This document shows positions 19,753 to 28,617 of a stretch of 64,000 nucleotides of DNA, piece after piece; positions within the stretch are counted from its first letter, which is position 1; every line of letters starts with the position of its first letter. The notes under the pieces are model-generated. The model worked only from the letters and a program-made list of their open reading frames with translations. It did not search any database and was not told the origin of the DNA. Made by a program: the position numbers and the translations under genes. Origin of the DNA: Actinomycetota bacterium (GTDB lineage: Bacteria; Actinomycetota; Acidimicrobiia; Acidimicrobiales; Microtrichaceae); assembly GCA_016703525.1 (NCBI GenBank), contig JADJBW010000013.1, positions 1 through 64,000 on the forward strand, in the 5' to 3' direction.

Positions 19753-20973
19753 TCACGAGGGTCGCACCGCATCCGCCGGGGCGAGACGCGCCGCCCGCGC
19801 CGCCGGATACAGCCCTGCGACTGCGCCGAGCAGCAGCGCACCCGCGATCCCCGCGGCGAGAGCCGAGGCGGGCACCGCGACGCGCCAACCCTGGTGCGCC
19901 GCGTACGCCGCAGTCACCACCGCACCCAACGCGACGCCGGCCACGCCGCCGAGCGACGCCAACGCGGCGGCCTCGACCACGAACTGAGCACGGATGTGCG
20001 ACCGCGTCGCACCGAGCGCACGTCGCAAGCCGATCTCGCTCCGCCGCTCCAGCACCGAGATGACCATCACGTTGGCAACGCCGATCCCCCCGACCACCAG
20101 CGCGACGGCACCGAGGCCGAGCATGAGCGACGTGAGAGCGGTGTCCGCCGTTGCCTTCGCGGCGAGCGCGTCCGACGGCCGCGACACCGTCACCTGGTCG
20201 GGCGACTCGGGGTTCGCCGTGCGGGCCAGCACCGACCGGACTGCGCTGGCGCGGGTCTCCTCCGCTCGCACCCAGATGCTCGACGCCGAGCGGGAGGTCC
20301 CGAACACGGACTCGGCCTCGTCGTATCCGATGAGCGCCGAGCGGTCGATGTCGGGCGCGAGTTCGATCGGTTCGAGAATGCCGATCACGGTGAACCACCG
20401 GTTGCCCAGCCACACCGCTGGGCTCCCCTCGATCGACGAGATGCCGAGTCGTTCGGCGGCCACCGAGCCGAGCACCACGACCGGGAATCGGCCGACCGCG
20501 GCGTCGAGGAACCGACCGTGCGCCATCCGCGCGTCGAGCACGTCGCGCAACTGCGGCTCCGAGGCGAGCACCGAGATGCCCCCCGTCTCCGACTCGGGCA
20601 TGCGGTCGCTGCGCCGCACCGAGGCATCGACGCCGGTGGTCGACCCAGCGGCCTGCACCGGCCCGACTCGCCGGATCATGCCCGGCGCCGAGGTCGGCAG
20701 CTTCGAGTCCTTGCCGAACACGGTCTGACCGGCCGACACCTTGAGCAGGCCGGTCCCGAGCCGGTCGAGATCAGCGAGGAGGTCGGCGCGCGACGATGCC
20801 GAGATACCGACCACCGCGACCATCGCCCCGATCCCGATCGCGATACCGAGCGCCGTGAGCGTCGCCCGACCCGGCCGGCCGCGAATCCCCAGCGTTCCGG
20901 TGCGCACCACATCGGCGAAGCGCATCCGGCTGCGGCGTCCGAGGTCTTCATGAACGGTCGTCGACGCGGTCAC
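19753..20973 (-). CDS. MacB/FtsX-type ABC transporter permease
   Basis: 406 aa. Architecture is that of MacB-type permeases: one TM near residues 35-55 (ATLTALGIAIGIGAMVAVVG), a large extracytoplasmic MacB core (about 60-270), then three TM helices (LGAVALVVGGIGVANVMVI, AALASLGGVAGVALGAVVT, IAGALLLGAVAGLYPAARA). The coupling segment ISVLERRSEIGLRRALGATR is the family signature between TM2 and the cytoplasm. Fourth gene of the efflux operon; its start overlaps the ATPase stop (ATGA). Confidence 0.93.
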   Translation of the reverse strand: MTASTTVHEDLGRRSRMRFADVVRTGTLGIRGRPGRATLTALGIAIGIGAMVAVVGISASSRADLLADLDRLGTGLLKVSAGQTVFGKDSKLPTSAPGMIRRVGPVQAAGSTTGVDASVRRSDRMPESETGGISVLASEPQLRDVLDARMAHGRFLDAAVGRFPVVVLGSVAAERLGISSIEGSPAVWLGNRWFTVIGILEPIELAPDIDRSALIGYDEAESVFGTSRSASSIWVRAEETRASAVRSVLARTANPESPDQVTVSRPSDALAAKATADTALTSLMLGLGAVALVVGGIGVANVMVISVLERRSEIGLRRALGATRSHIRAQFVVEAAALASLGGVAGVALGAVVTAAYAAHQGWRVAVPASALAAGIAGALLLGAVAGLYPAARAARLAPADAVRPS

Positions 20974-21713
20974 GATCCCACCCCCACGCCGGCGCTCTCG
21001 GGCATCCGGTCACCGACGATCGCACCGTCGCGCAGCGAGATGCACCGAGGGAGCCGCTTCGAGATCGCCAGGTCATGCGTGATGACCACGATCGTCGAGC
21101 CCTGGTCGTTCAACTCCTCGAGCAGGGCGAGGACCGCCTGACCGGTCGCCGTGTCGAGGTTGCCGGTGGGCTCATCCGCGAGCACGATCGACGGCGAGCC
21201 GACGATCGCCCGGGCGATCGCGACGCGCTGCCGCTCGCCGCCCGACAGCGCACCCGGGCGGTGCCCGCCGCGATGGCCCAGGCCCACCTGATCGAGCGCG
21301 ACCGCAGCCCGTTCACGGCGTTCGGCAAGTCCGATACCGCGGTACAGCAGGCCGTCGGCGACGTTGTCGAGAGCGCGCTGGCCGTCGATCAGGTGGAAGT
21401 GCTGGAACACGAATCCGATCGCTCGGCCGCGTACCGCCGACAGCGCCGCGTCACCGAGCGTCGCGATGTCACGACCCTCCACGAGCACCTGCCCGGAACT
21501 CGGCCGATCAAGCGCTCCCATCACGTTCAGCATCGTCGACTTACCCGAGCCCGACGGTCCGACCATGGCCACGAGTTGACCGCGGTCGATCCGCATGGAG
21601 ACGCCATCGAGCGCACGCACCGGCGGCGATCCCGGGTATTCCTTGACCACGTCGCGGAGTTCAATCACGGCGTCGCCGCGGTCGACCGATTCGAGTGGGA
21701 GATGCCCGGTCAC
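20970..21713 (-). CDS. MacB/LolD-type ABC transporter ATPase
   Basis: 247 aa. Walker A GPSGSGKST, Q-loop FVFQHFHLIDGQRALDNV, signature LSGGERQRVAIARAI, Walker B IVLADEPTGNLD and the H-loop ITHDLAI are all intact. The DEPTGNLD and Q-loop forms place it with MacB/LolD ATPases, which drive mechanotransmission rather than import. It overlaps the adaptor stop upstream and the permease start downstream by 4 nt each. Confidence 0.95.
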   Translation of the reverse strand: MTGHLPLESVDRGDAVIELRDVVKEYPGSPPVRALDGVSMRIDRGQLVAMVGPSGSGKSTMLNVMGALDRPSSGQVLVEGRDIATLGDAALSAVRGRAIGFVFQHFHLIDGQRALDNVADGLLYRGIGLAERRERAAVALDQVGLGHRGGHRPGALSGGERQRVAIARAIVGSPSIVLADEPTGNLDTATGQAVLALLEELNDQGSTIVVITHDLAISKRLPRCISLRDGAIVGDRMPESAGVGVGS

Positions 21714-22813
21714 GTCGGCACCACCACCCGGTCGCCCTCGGCCAACGCCACGCCCCCGGCGGGGCGAACCTCCACGAGGCCATCGGCAAAGACGCCCGTC
21801 TCCACACCCACGAGCTTCGACGAGTCGCCCTCGACCCGCTCGACGGCGTAGCCGCCCTCCGACAACGCCAGCAGCGCGGCGATCGGAACCGCCAGGACGG
21901 CCTCGGCAGTCGAGATCGTTACGACCACCTTCACCGGCGCGGACGTCAACGAGCCGATCACTGACGGGTCATCGAGACGCACCTCCACCTTCACGGTGTC
22001 GGCCGTTCCCTGGTTCGGATCGCCCGCAGTGACGTCGGAACCGATCACCGCCACCTTTGCCGGCACCGACCGGCCGTCTGGGAGCGTCACGGTCACCGCA
22101 AGGCCGACGGAGACCAACGACACACGCTTCGCCGCCAGTTCGATCGTGACGACCGTGTCGGTTGCCGCGACCGAGAGCACGTTGCTGCCGGAAGCCATTC
22201 CCACGCGTGCGGATCGGCTCACGATGCGGATCGGCGATTCCCGCACGACCACGTCGGAGGGTTCCACCACACCCGTTTGGGGAAGGCCGAGCGACTTCTG
22301 CCAGGCCTTCACCGCCTCGCCGGTCGACCCGGTGAACGTGTCGTCGACCTTGGCGTCACTCTTGTCGGTGATGAAGCCGAGCGCCTGGAGGTTCTCCTCG
22401 AGCACCCGGACATCCGCTCCGGTGAGTTGGTCGACCGGTTGGCCGTCGGCGCCGACTGGATCGGCAGTCAAGGTTCGCCACAGCGGGCGATCGCCCAGCA
22501 GCAACACGATCGGCCGCCCGTCGACCTCGCCGAGCACACCGCCGCGGTCGATCACCGATCCGACGGCGGACAGTCCCGTGATCGTCCCCGCCTTCGCGAA
22601 CGCGAGGTCGACCGGATCGCGAGGTCCGAGCTTGGCGTCGAGGCTTTCCGACGCGACCAGATCGGTTCGTTCGACGGTTGCCGTCGAGCGGCGGACCGAC
22701 GGTTTGGATGCCGGGGCGGCGGCGTCCCCGGATCGTGCCAGAACGAGGCCGGCCGCGACCAGACCGACGAGCACGACCGAACCCGCTCCCGCGAGAACCG
22801 CACGACGGCCCAT
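21710..22813 (-). CDS. Efflux adaptor (HlyD-like) with peptidoglycan-binding domain
   Basis: 367 aa. N-terminal membrane anchor (VLAGAGSVVLVGLVAAGLVL, about 5-25). A beta-barrel/lipoyl-like segment follows (RTDLVASESLDAKLGPRDPV), then a PG_binding_1 domain at about 125-180 (VRVLEENLQALGFI, TGEAVKAWQKSLGLPQTGVV). The C-terminal HlyD/MacA-type barrels include VTVTLPDGRSVPAKVAVIG and VPIAALLALSEGGYAV. This adaptor type couples a MacB-like transporter to the cell wall in Gram-positive bacteria. It overlaps both neighbours. Confidence 0.88.
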   Translation of the reverse strand: MGRRAVLAGAGSVVLVGLVAAGLVLARSGDAAAPASKPSVRRSTATVERTDLVASESLDAKLGPRDPVDLAFAKAGTITGLSAVGSVIDRGGVLGEVDGRPIVLLLGDRPLWRTLTADPVGADGQPVDQLTGADVRVLEENLQALGFITDKSDAKVDDTFTGSTGEAVKAWQKSLGLPQTGVVEPSDVVVRESPIRIVSRSARVGMASGSNVLSVAATDTVVTIELAAKRVSLVSVGLAVTVTLPDGRSVPAKVAVIGSDVTAGDPNQGTADTVKVEVRLDDPSVIGSLTSAPVKVVVTISTAEAVLAVPIAALLALSEGGYAVERVEGDSSKLVGVETGVFADGLVEVRPAGGVALAEGDRVVVPT

Positions 22814-23523
22814 CAGGGTGCCACCGCCGTGCCGGCGTCACCCGACGACGAAACGCCGCCGATGCCGACCATCGCGTCGCCGAGCTCCGACTGGCACGCC
22901 TTGTTCGCTTCGGTGAATTCGGAGCCGGCCGGATCGACCGAGAGCGCGCCGCCATCCGGGCTCCCGACGCTGATCTGGACCGAGTTGCCGTCGACGCTCA
23001 CCTTCGGGTCGGGCATGTCGATGCCGTGCTCGCGCATGCACTTCGCGTACGCCAACTGCTGGTCGCGCAGCTTCGCCTCGTCCTCCGGGCTCATCTGCGG
23101 TGCATCGCCGAACACGTCCTTGAGGATCGGATCGCACGCCTTGCTGGCCTCCTCGACCTTCGGGTCGAGCTCGATCTCGCCGGGCTCGGCGGATCCGGCG
23201 CCGCCCCCTGCCGAAACCGTCCCGCTGGTGATGACGGACAGACCGTTCCCGTTCGAGGACGGATCCGGCATGTCCACGCCGTGCTCACGCATGCACTTCG
23301 CGAAGTCGAGCATGGCGTCCTCGCGTTCCTGCTCGCTCACCTCGCGAGCCTTCTTGCCCGCCTTCGCGGTGGTCGACGACTGGTCATGACCGTCGAGCGA
23401 GGCGACGTCGCGGGAACCGTTGGACGACTCGCCACACGCCGCCAGTCCCAGGCACGAAACGAGACCGAGTGCGCCGAGTCCGAGCCGCACCGAGCGGCCG
23501 ATCGAGTGATGCAGGGGGTGCAT
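22813..23523 (-). CDS. Lipoprotein with duplicated CMREHG-DMPDP motif
   Basis: 236 aa from ATG 23523. Signal peptide with lipobox (LGLGALGLVSCLGLAACGE). Two copies of a helix-motif unit: MLDFAKCMREHGVDMPDP and QLAYAKCMREHGIDMPDP, each followed by a beta segment and a later helix with Cys (EASKACDPIL, EANKACQSELG). The paired Cys in each unit probably form disulfides. Proteins of this kind recur next to MacB-like operons in actinobacteria; the role is unknown and may be ligand capture. Its TGA overlaps the adaptor ATG (TGATG). First gene of the operon, divergent from the two-component system at 23660. Confidence 0.8.
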   Translation of the reverse strand: MHPLHHSIGRSVRLGLGALGLVSCLGLAACGESSNGSRDVASLDGHDQSSTTAKAGKKAREVSEQEREDAMLDFAKCMREHGVDMPDPSSNGNGLSVITSGTVSAGGGAGSAEPGEIELDPKVEEASKACDPILKDVFGDAPQMSPEDEAKLRDQQLAYAKCMREHGIDMPDPKVSVDGNSVQISVGSPDGGALSVDPAGSEFTEANKACQSELGDAMVGIGGVSSSGDAGTAVAP

Positions 23524-23587
23524 ATGAACCTCCGGGTGATCCGCGGCGACCAGGCGTCGCCGACGAGTACCGACGATGCCGTACGGT

Positions 23588-23605
23588 CGCTGTGAAACCG
23601 CTGTG
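23588..23605 (+). promoter_or_regulatory. 11-bp-spaced direct repeat in divergent promoter
   Basis: CGCTGTG at 23588-23594 and again at 23599-23605, one helical turn apart, the layout expected for an OmpR-family dimer. It lies in the 136-nt gap between the efflux operon and the response regulator gene. The match is short, so this is only a candidate. Confidence 0.3.
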
Positions 23606-23659
23606 GGCGGACCGCTGCCTCTCAGTGGATTGCCAGGTTCGATCGGCGAGACTGGGGCC

Positions 23660-24334
23660 GTGCGAGTTCTGCTCATCGAGGATGAGGTCGGCCTGACGAA
23701 GGCGCTGTCGCGCGGGCTGACCGCCGAGGGGTTCACCGTGGACGTGGCCCACGACGGCCTCGACGGGTTTCATCTGGCCAGCGAAGGCGAGTACGCGGCG
23801 ATCGTCCTCGACATCATGCTGCCGGGCATGAACGGGTATCAGGTCTGCCGCAAGTTGCGCGAGTCCGCCGTGTGGACGCCGATCCTGATGCTGACCGCCA
23901 AGACCGGCGAATACGACGAGGCCGAGGCGCTCGACACCGGCGCCGACGACTTTCTCTCCAAGCCGTTCTCGTTCCTGGTGCTGGTCGCCCGCCTGCGAGC
24001 GCTCGCCCGCCGCGGGTCGGCGCCTCGTCCGGTGATGCTCTCGTGCGATGACCTCAGCCTCGATCCGGCGACCCGCGAGTGCCGGCGCTGTGATCAGGCG
24101 ATCGAGCTCACGGCACGCGAGTACGCGCTGCTCGAACACCTGCTGCGCGCCGACGGCGCAGTCGTGAGCAAGCGGGTGTTGCTCGATGCGGTGTGGGGGC
24201 TCGACGCCGACGACGCGAACGTCGTCGAGGTGTACGTCGGCTACCTCCGTCGCAAGATCGACGTGCCGTTCGGACGGCAGTCGCTCGTCACGGTGCGTGG
24301 GGTCGGGTACCGGATGGTGACCGATGCGACCTAG
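23660..24334 (+). CDS. OmpR-family response regulator next to efflux operon
   Basis: 224 aa from GTG 23660, giving VRVLLIEDE; the upstream in-frame extension is not receiver-like. Phosphoacceptor Asp51 (IVLDIMLPGMNG), LTAKTGEYDEAEALDTGADD and Lys of LSKPFSF. The winged helix has ELTAREYALLEHLLRADG and NVVEVYVGYLRRKIDVPFG, then VRGVGYRM. Very close to the regulator at 5506-6192, so the two systems are paralogues. It overlaps its kinase by 11 nt and probably controls the divergent MacB-type operon. Confidence 0.93.
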   Translation: MRVLLIEDEVGLTKALSRGLTAEGFTVDVAHDGLDGFHLASEGEYAAIVLDIMLPGMNGYQVCRKLRESAVWTPILMLTAKTGEYDEAEALDTGADDFLSKPFSFLVLVARLRALARRGSAPRPVMLSCDDLSLDPATRECRRCDQAIELTAREYALLEHLLRADGAVVSKRVLLDAVWGLDADDANVVEVYVGYLRRKIDVPFGRQSLVTVRGVGYRMVTDAT

Positions 24335-26097
24335 GACGACACGACGCGCTGCGGTGCGGGTCCCCGGAATGCGCGCGCGCATCACTGCGGTGGCGACCCT
24401 GATCGCCGGGGCCGCCGTCGCCATCACCGCTGCGGTCATCCTGCACGCGGTCGAGACGTCGCTCGAGAACGATCTGCACGGCGACCAGGTCGCGGCAATC
24501 GAACGCGTCGGCGATGCGTTGCGCTCGGGCGCGCAACCGAACGAACTCGACCTCGCGTCGATCTTCGCCGGCGCCGGGACCGCCGGAGCGATCCAGGTGC
24601 TGGACCAAACCGGGCGTGTCGTCGCGACCACGCCCGGCGCCGAATCCCTAGCGCCGATCGGCGCGGGCGTCGTGTCCGGCGACGGCATGATCCCCTCCCT
24701 GCCCGACGGTGCAGACCAGCCGACGCTGCTCACGCCGACTGGCGTGTCCGTTGCCGGCGCCCGGCCGACAGGCACCAGCGGCGCACCCGGCACGGCGGGC
24801 CAGCCGGTCGGCATCGACGAGGTCTCCGAGCCGTTCACGACGGCGGAGTGGCTCGCGGCAATTCGCGGGGACGCCTCCGATGTGTCGGTCAGCCAGGGTC
24901 GGGTATACCTCGGTAGCGGCGCGTTCACCGTGGTCGCTGCGTCGCCGCTCGCCCCGGTGCGCGAGAGCCTCGCTGCCGTCGAGGGCGGGCTCGTCATCGC
25001 ACTGCCACTGCTGGTGCTGATCGTCGCGATCAGCACATGGTTCCTGACCGGGCGCGCGCTCCGCCCGGTCGAGGCGATCCGTTCCCAGGTCGAGTCGATC
25101 AGCGGGACGACGCTCGCCCGGCGCGTGCCCGATCCGGGCACCGGCGACGAGATCGGCCGCCTCGCGGCGACGATGAACCAGATGCTCGACCGGCTCGAAT
25201 CGGCGGCCCAGCGTCAGCAGCAGTTCATCGCGGACGCGAGTCACGAGCTGCGCTCGCCGGTGGCGACCATTCGCGCGTACCTCGAGGTGGCGCGCCATAC
25301 GGCCGACACCACCGACTGGAGCGCCGTGGTCGACGACGTGCTCACCGAGGAGGCGCGGCTCGAGGCCACCATCGCCGATCTGTTGTTGTCTGCGTCGCTC
25401 GACGAGGGTGCGCCCATACGGGACGCCGAGCCGGTCGACCTTGCCGCACTCGCGCACGACCTCGACCGGCGTCCGCGACCGGAGCAGCCAGCGCTCCGCA
25501 TCGAGGTCCCGGAGCAAGCGATCGTTCACGGATCGCGGGTCCAGCTGGACCGCGCCGTCAGCAATCTCGTCGACAACGCTCTGCGCCACGCGGCCTCGTC
25601 GGTGCAGGTCACGGTGATCTCGATCGGTGGCGACGCGGGCCCCGACCCACGCCGGCGACGCCGCGGCCACGGAGGCGGACGCGCCCCACGCGCCCCACGC
25701 GCCCAACAGCGATGCGCCTGCCAGCGACGCCAGCGCGGCGGCAAACCGGTGCCCGAACCCGAAGGCGGCCGACTCCGGCGAGCGCGACCACGGGTCATCG
25801 GCCCGCTCCATACGGGTGACCGTGGACGACGACGGCCCCGGCATCGACCCCCAGGACCGCGAGCGGGTCTTCGAGCGGTTCACGCGGCTGGACGGCCACC
25901 GGACCCGCGGCACTGCCGGCGCGCCGAGCGGCGGCACCGGACTCGGCCTCGCGCTGGTCCGCCAGATCGCCGAGCGTCACGGCGGGACGGTATGCATCGC
26001 ATCCGCACCCACCGGCGGGGCCCGGTTCGTGCTCGACATCCCCGTTGGACCACCCGGCGCTCCCGACGCAGCGGAGGGACACCCGAGTCACGGTTGA
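24324..26097 (+). CDS. Sensor histidine kinase with insert in ATPase domain, one frameshift
   Basis: About 590 aa. TM1 ITAVATLIAGAAVAITAAVI, extracytoplasmic sensor (about 45-215), TM2 GGLVIALPLLVLIVAISTWF, HAMP, HisKA with FIADASHELRSPVATIRAYL, then the N box LDRAVSNLVDNALRHAA. An indel near 25640 follows; the next frame gives a low-complexity Ala/Pro/His/Asn stretch (about 45 residues) before VDDDGPGIDPQDRERVFERF and GGTGLGLALVRQIAERHGG. The insert sits between the N box and the D/F boxes of the ATP-binding domain, an unusual position. Start ATG 24324 overlaps the regulator stop. Confidence 0.87.
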
Positions 26098-26121
26098 CGG
26101 GCCACGCGCCGCACGGACGCC

Positions 26122-27132
26122 TCAGGCAGGGTCGATGGGCTCGCGCTCCGGGCCCGTCTGATGGCGCAGCAACCCCCGATACGCAACGTCGGCCGCCCGA
26201 CCCAGGTGGCACACGCCGTTGACCTCGTCCGCGATCGGCGTCTCCACGCCGTACTCCGCTGCCAGATCCAGCACGACCGGAGCGGTCTTGACGCCCTCGG
26301 CGACCATGTTCATCGACGCGATGACCTCGTCGATCGACCGGCCGCGCCCGAGCTGCTCGCCCACGTGGCGGTTCCGGCTGTGCGGCGAGATGCACGTGGC
26401 GATCAGGTCGCCCATGCCGGCGAGGCCCGCGAACGTGATCTCCTCGCCGCCCATCGCCCGTCCCAGGCGGCTCAGCTCGGCCAGCCCTCGGGTGATCACC
26501 GCGGCGCGGGTGTTGTCGCCCGTGCCGAGCCCGTCGGCCATGCCGGACGCGATCGCGATCACGTTCTTCAGGGCTCCGCCGAGCTCGCAGCCGACGACGT
26601 CGTGGTTCGTGTAGACGCGGAACATCGAGGTCGCGAACAACTGCTGGAGCCGAAGCGCGACCACCGGGTCGGACGTGGCGACCACCGATGCCGCAGCGTC
26701 GCCCGCGAGGATCTCCTTCGCCAGGTTCGGCCCGGTCAGCACCGCTGCCGGGTGGCCGGGCAGGACCTCGTTGGTCACCTCGCTCATCCGCAGCCGCGAC
26801 CCCTGTTCGAGGCCCTTGGTCAAGCTGACGATCGGAACCCAGGCGCGCAGGTGGTCCGACACGGCTTCGAGCGTCGAGCGGTAGGCGTGCGACGGCACGC
26901 CCATGACGAGCACGTCCGCCTGGCGTACGACCTCACCGAGATCCGCACTCGCCCGCAGGGCGGGGTGCAGGTCGTAGCCGTCGAGGTAGCGCGAGTTGCG
27001 ATGCGAGCGATTGATCTCGTCGGCCGTGTCGTCGCGCCGGGCCCACAGCGTCGTCTCGACGTTGTGGGCGGTGATGTGTGCGACGGTCGTTCCCCACGAC
27101 CCGCCGCCGATGACCCCGACCCGCATGCGCAT
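26122..27132 (-). CDS. gpsA: Glycerol-3-phosphate dehydrogenase [NAD(P)+]
   Basis: Reduces dihydroxyacetone phosphate to sn-glycerol-3-phosphate for phospholipid synthesis. 336 aa. Rossmann motif VGVIGGGSWGTTVA, substrate/NAD block VSLTKGLEQGSRLRMSEV, TGPNLAKEI and the catalytic Lys region GCELGGALKNVIAIASGMAD, then TRGLAEL and FAGLAGMGDLIATC. The end EVNGVCHLGRAADVAYRGLL is typical. Start ATG 27132; ATG 27126 is equally possible. Confidence 0.96.
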   Translation of the reverse strand: MRMRVGVIGGGSWGTTVAHITAHNVETTLWARRDDTADEINRSHRNSRYLDGYDLHPALRASADLGEVVRQADVLVMGVPSHAYRSTLEAVSDHLRAWVPIVSLTKGLEQGSRLRMSEVTNEVLPGHPAAVLTGPNLAKEILAGDAAASVVATSDPVVALRLQQLFATSMFRVYTNHDVVGCELGGALKNVIAIASGMADGLGTGDNTRAAVITRGLAELSRLGRAMGGEEITFAGLAGMGDLIATCISPHSRNRHVGEQLGRGRSIDEVIASMNMVAEGVKTAPVVLDLAAEYGVETPIADEVNGVCHLGRAADVAYRGLLRHQTGPEREPIDPA

Positions 27133-27271
27133 CGTGCTCGTCCTCCGACTCTGCCGTCCCCGTTGGTGTGGCCGTCGACCCTACGCCCAATGTCAGCGGA
27201 CTGCCCCGGCGGACGCGACGATCCATGGGCCATCCGGACCACCGGCCCAGGGGCAACCTGCTCGTTGCTAC

Positions 27272-27295
27272 TCAGCGTGCTTGTCCGCACGCTGA
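27272..27295. promoter_or_regulatory. Perfect 9-bp inverted repeat upstream of TadE-like genes
   Basis: Arms TCAGCGTGC and GCACGCTGA with a TTGTCC loop, ending 4 nt before the proposed GTG start at 27300. It could be an operator or an mRNA hairpin hiding the start; no clear Shine-Dalgarno is present. If the gene starts further upstream the repeat would be coding. Confidence 0.4.
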
Positions 27296-27299
27296 ATGT

Positions 27300-27920
27300 G
27301 TGCACATTGGACGACGGAAGCGCCATGCGGATTCGGGAGCGGCGATCATCGAGTTCGCCCTCGCGTTCCCGATTCTCCTGCTGCTGATGCTCGGGATCAT
27401 CGACTTCGGCGTCAACTACAGCGCGAGGGTCCAGACCACCAACGCCACGCGGCAGGCATCGCGAGTCGGTTCGGTGGGACAACCCGGCACCAACTCGTCG
27501 TGCACCGTCGATCCGGCCGCACCACTCGACGCTGCGACCAAGCAGCTCATCTGCCTCGCGAAGGGTCGCACGGGGGTCCCAGCGTCCGACGTTCGAGTGA
27601 AGGTCTTCTACATGGACGGCCTGGGCCGCTACACCGACGACTTCAGCGACCCGGCCCGGCTCCAGAACAAGTACTCGATCGTCGTGTGCGTCTCGACAGC
27701 GAGCCGGTCGGTCACCGGCATGCTCTCGTCGTTCTTCAACGGCAAGTTCAATCACTCCCGAGCGGTGACCAAAACCGGAGCCACGCCGTCGTGGACGCTG
27801 GTGAACGGCCAGAAGGCGTTCAACTACATCGCACCGGGCGCCGAAACGCCGATGACGCGAAACGGCGTGACCGACTCCTGGTCCTGGTGCGCCTCCGACG
27901 ACCCCTCCAACGATCACTGA
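27300..27920 (+). CDS. TadE-like pilus/secretion-associated membrane protein
   Basis: 206 aa with GTG 27300 as start (ATG 27225 is possible). The TadE pattern is a short basic leader, then SGAAIIEFALAFPILLLLML and GIIDFGVNYSARVQ, with the conserved Glu right before a single TM helix. The rest is predicted extracytoplasmic, with cysteine pairs (SSCTVDP, LICLAKG, SIVVCVST, WSWCASD). TadE-like pseudopilins work with Flp/Tad assembly genes, none of which is in this window. Its stop overlaps the next gene (TGATG). Confidence 0.82.
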   Translation: MHIGRRKRHADSGAAIIEFALAFPILLLLMLGIIDFGVNYSARVQTTNATRQASRVGSVGQPGTNSSCTVDPAAPLDAATKQLICLAKGRTGVPASDVRVKVFYMDGLGRYTDDFSDPARLQNKYSIVVCVSTASRSVTGMLSSFFNGKFNHSRAVTKTGATPSWTLVNGQKAFNYIAPGAETPMTRNGVTDSWSWCASDDPSNDH

Positions 27921-28546
27921 TGAGGTCCCCCGTGCCAGCTCCCCTCTCCGCACGCCCGCGTCCGACGGGGCCGCGGCGCCGGCGCCGTTCCGAACGCGGC
28001 GGCGTCGTCGTGGAACTCGCGATGATCGCACCGATCCTCATCATGCTGATCATGGGCATCGTCGACTTCACCACCCTGTTCAATCAGAAGATCGGCCTGC
28101 GCGGCGGCGTGCGCGAAGCCGCGTGGAACGGCAGCCGCTCGATCCTCGGTGCCGCCGCAGGAACCGGTTGCAGCCTCGACTTCAGCGGTGTTGCCACGCC
28201 CGACGACTCGACGCAGCGCATCATGTGCCTCGCCAAGCGCCGCAGCGGACTCCCCGCGTCGGAGATCCGGGTGAAGGTCCGCTTCGTCGACCTCGACACG
28301 CCCAGCGGGACGGGTTCGTGGACGGATGGAAGCGGGCTCATGGTGTGCGCGATCCGCGAACCGAGCTCGGTGACGCACTTCTTCGCCAGCGCGTTCACCG
28401 GAAAGCTGCAGAAGGTTCGGCTGACGACGGTGATCCTCAACGCGTCCACCGACATCCCGCTGCCGGTGGGGGGCGCCGAGCGCACCTTCTCGGGCAACGC
28501 GTCCGACTGGTCGTTCTGCGATCCGTCGCAACCTGCGCCGAGCTGA
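27920..28546 (+). CDS. Second TadE-like membrane protein
   Basis: 208 aa from ATG 27920. A basic leader (GPRRRRRSERGGVVVELAM) is followed by the TM helix IAPILIMLIMGIVDFTTLFN. The exported part matches the preceding protein in layout: TGCSLDFSG, RIMCLAKRRSGLPASEIRVK, GLMVCAIREPSSVTHFF and SDWSFCDPS. The two are clearly paralogues from tandem duplication and may form a heteromer. Confidence 0.82.
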   Translation: MRSPVPAPLSARPRPTGPRRRRRSERGGVVVELAMIAPILIMLIMGIVDFTTLFNQKIGLRGGVREAAWNGSRSILGAAAGTGCSLDFSGVATPDDSTQRIMCLAKRRSGLPASEIRVKVRFVDLDTPSGTGSWTDGSGLMVCAIREPSSVTHFFASAFTGKLQKVRLTTVILNASTDIPLPVGGAERTFSGNASDWSFCDPSQPAPS

Positions 28547-28617
28547 CACGCGGCTCGGGTGGCCGCCGGGCCGGGTCGCCTCCTGGCTCCCGGTCGGCAC
28601 CACGTACGGTTGGCGCC

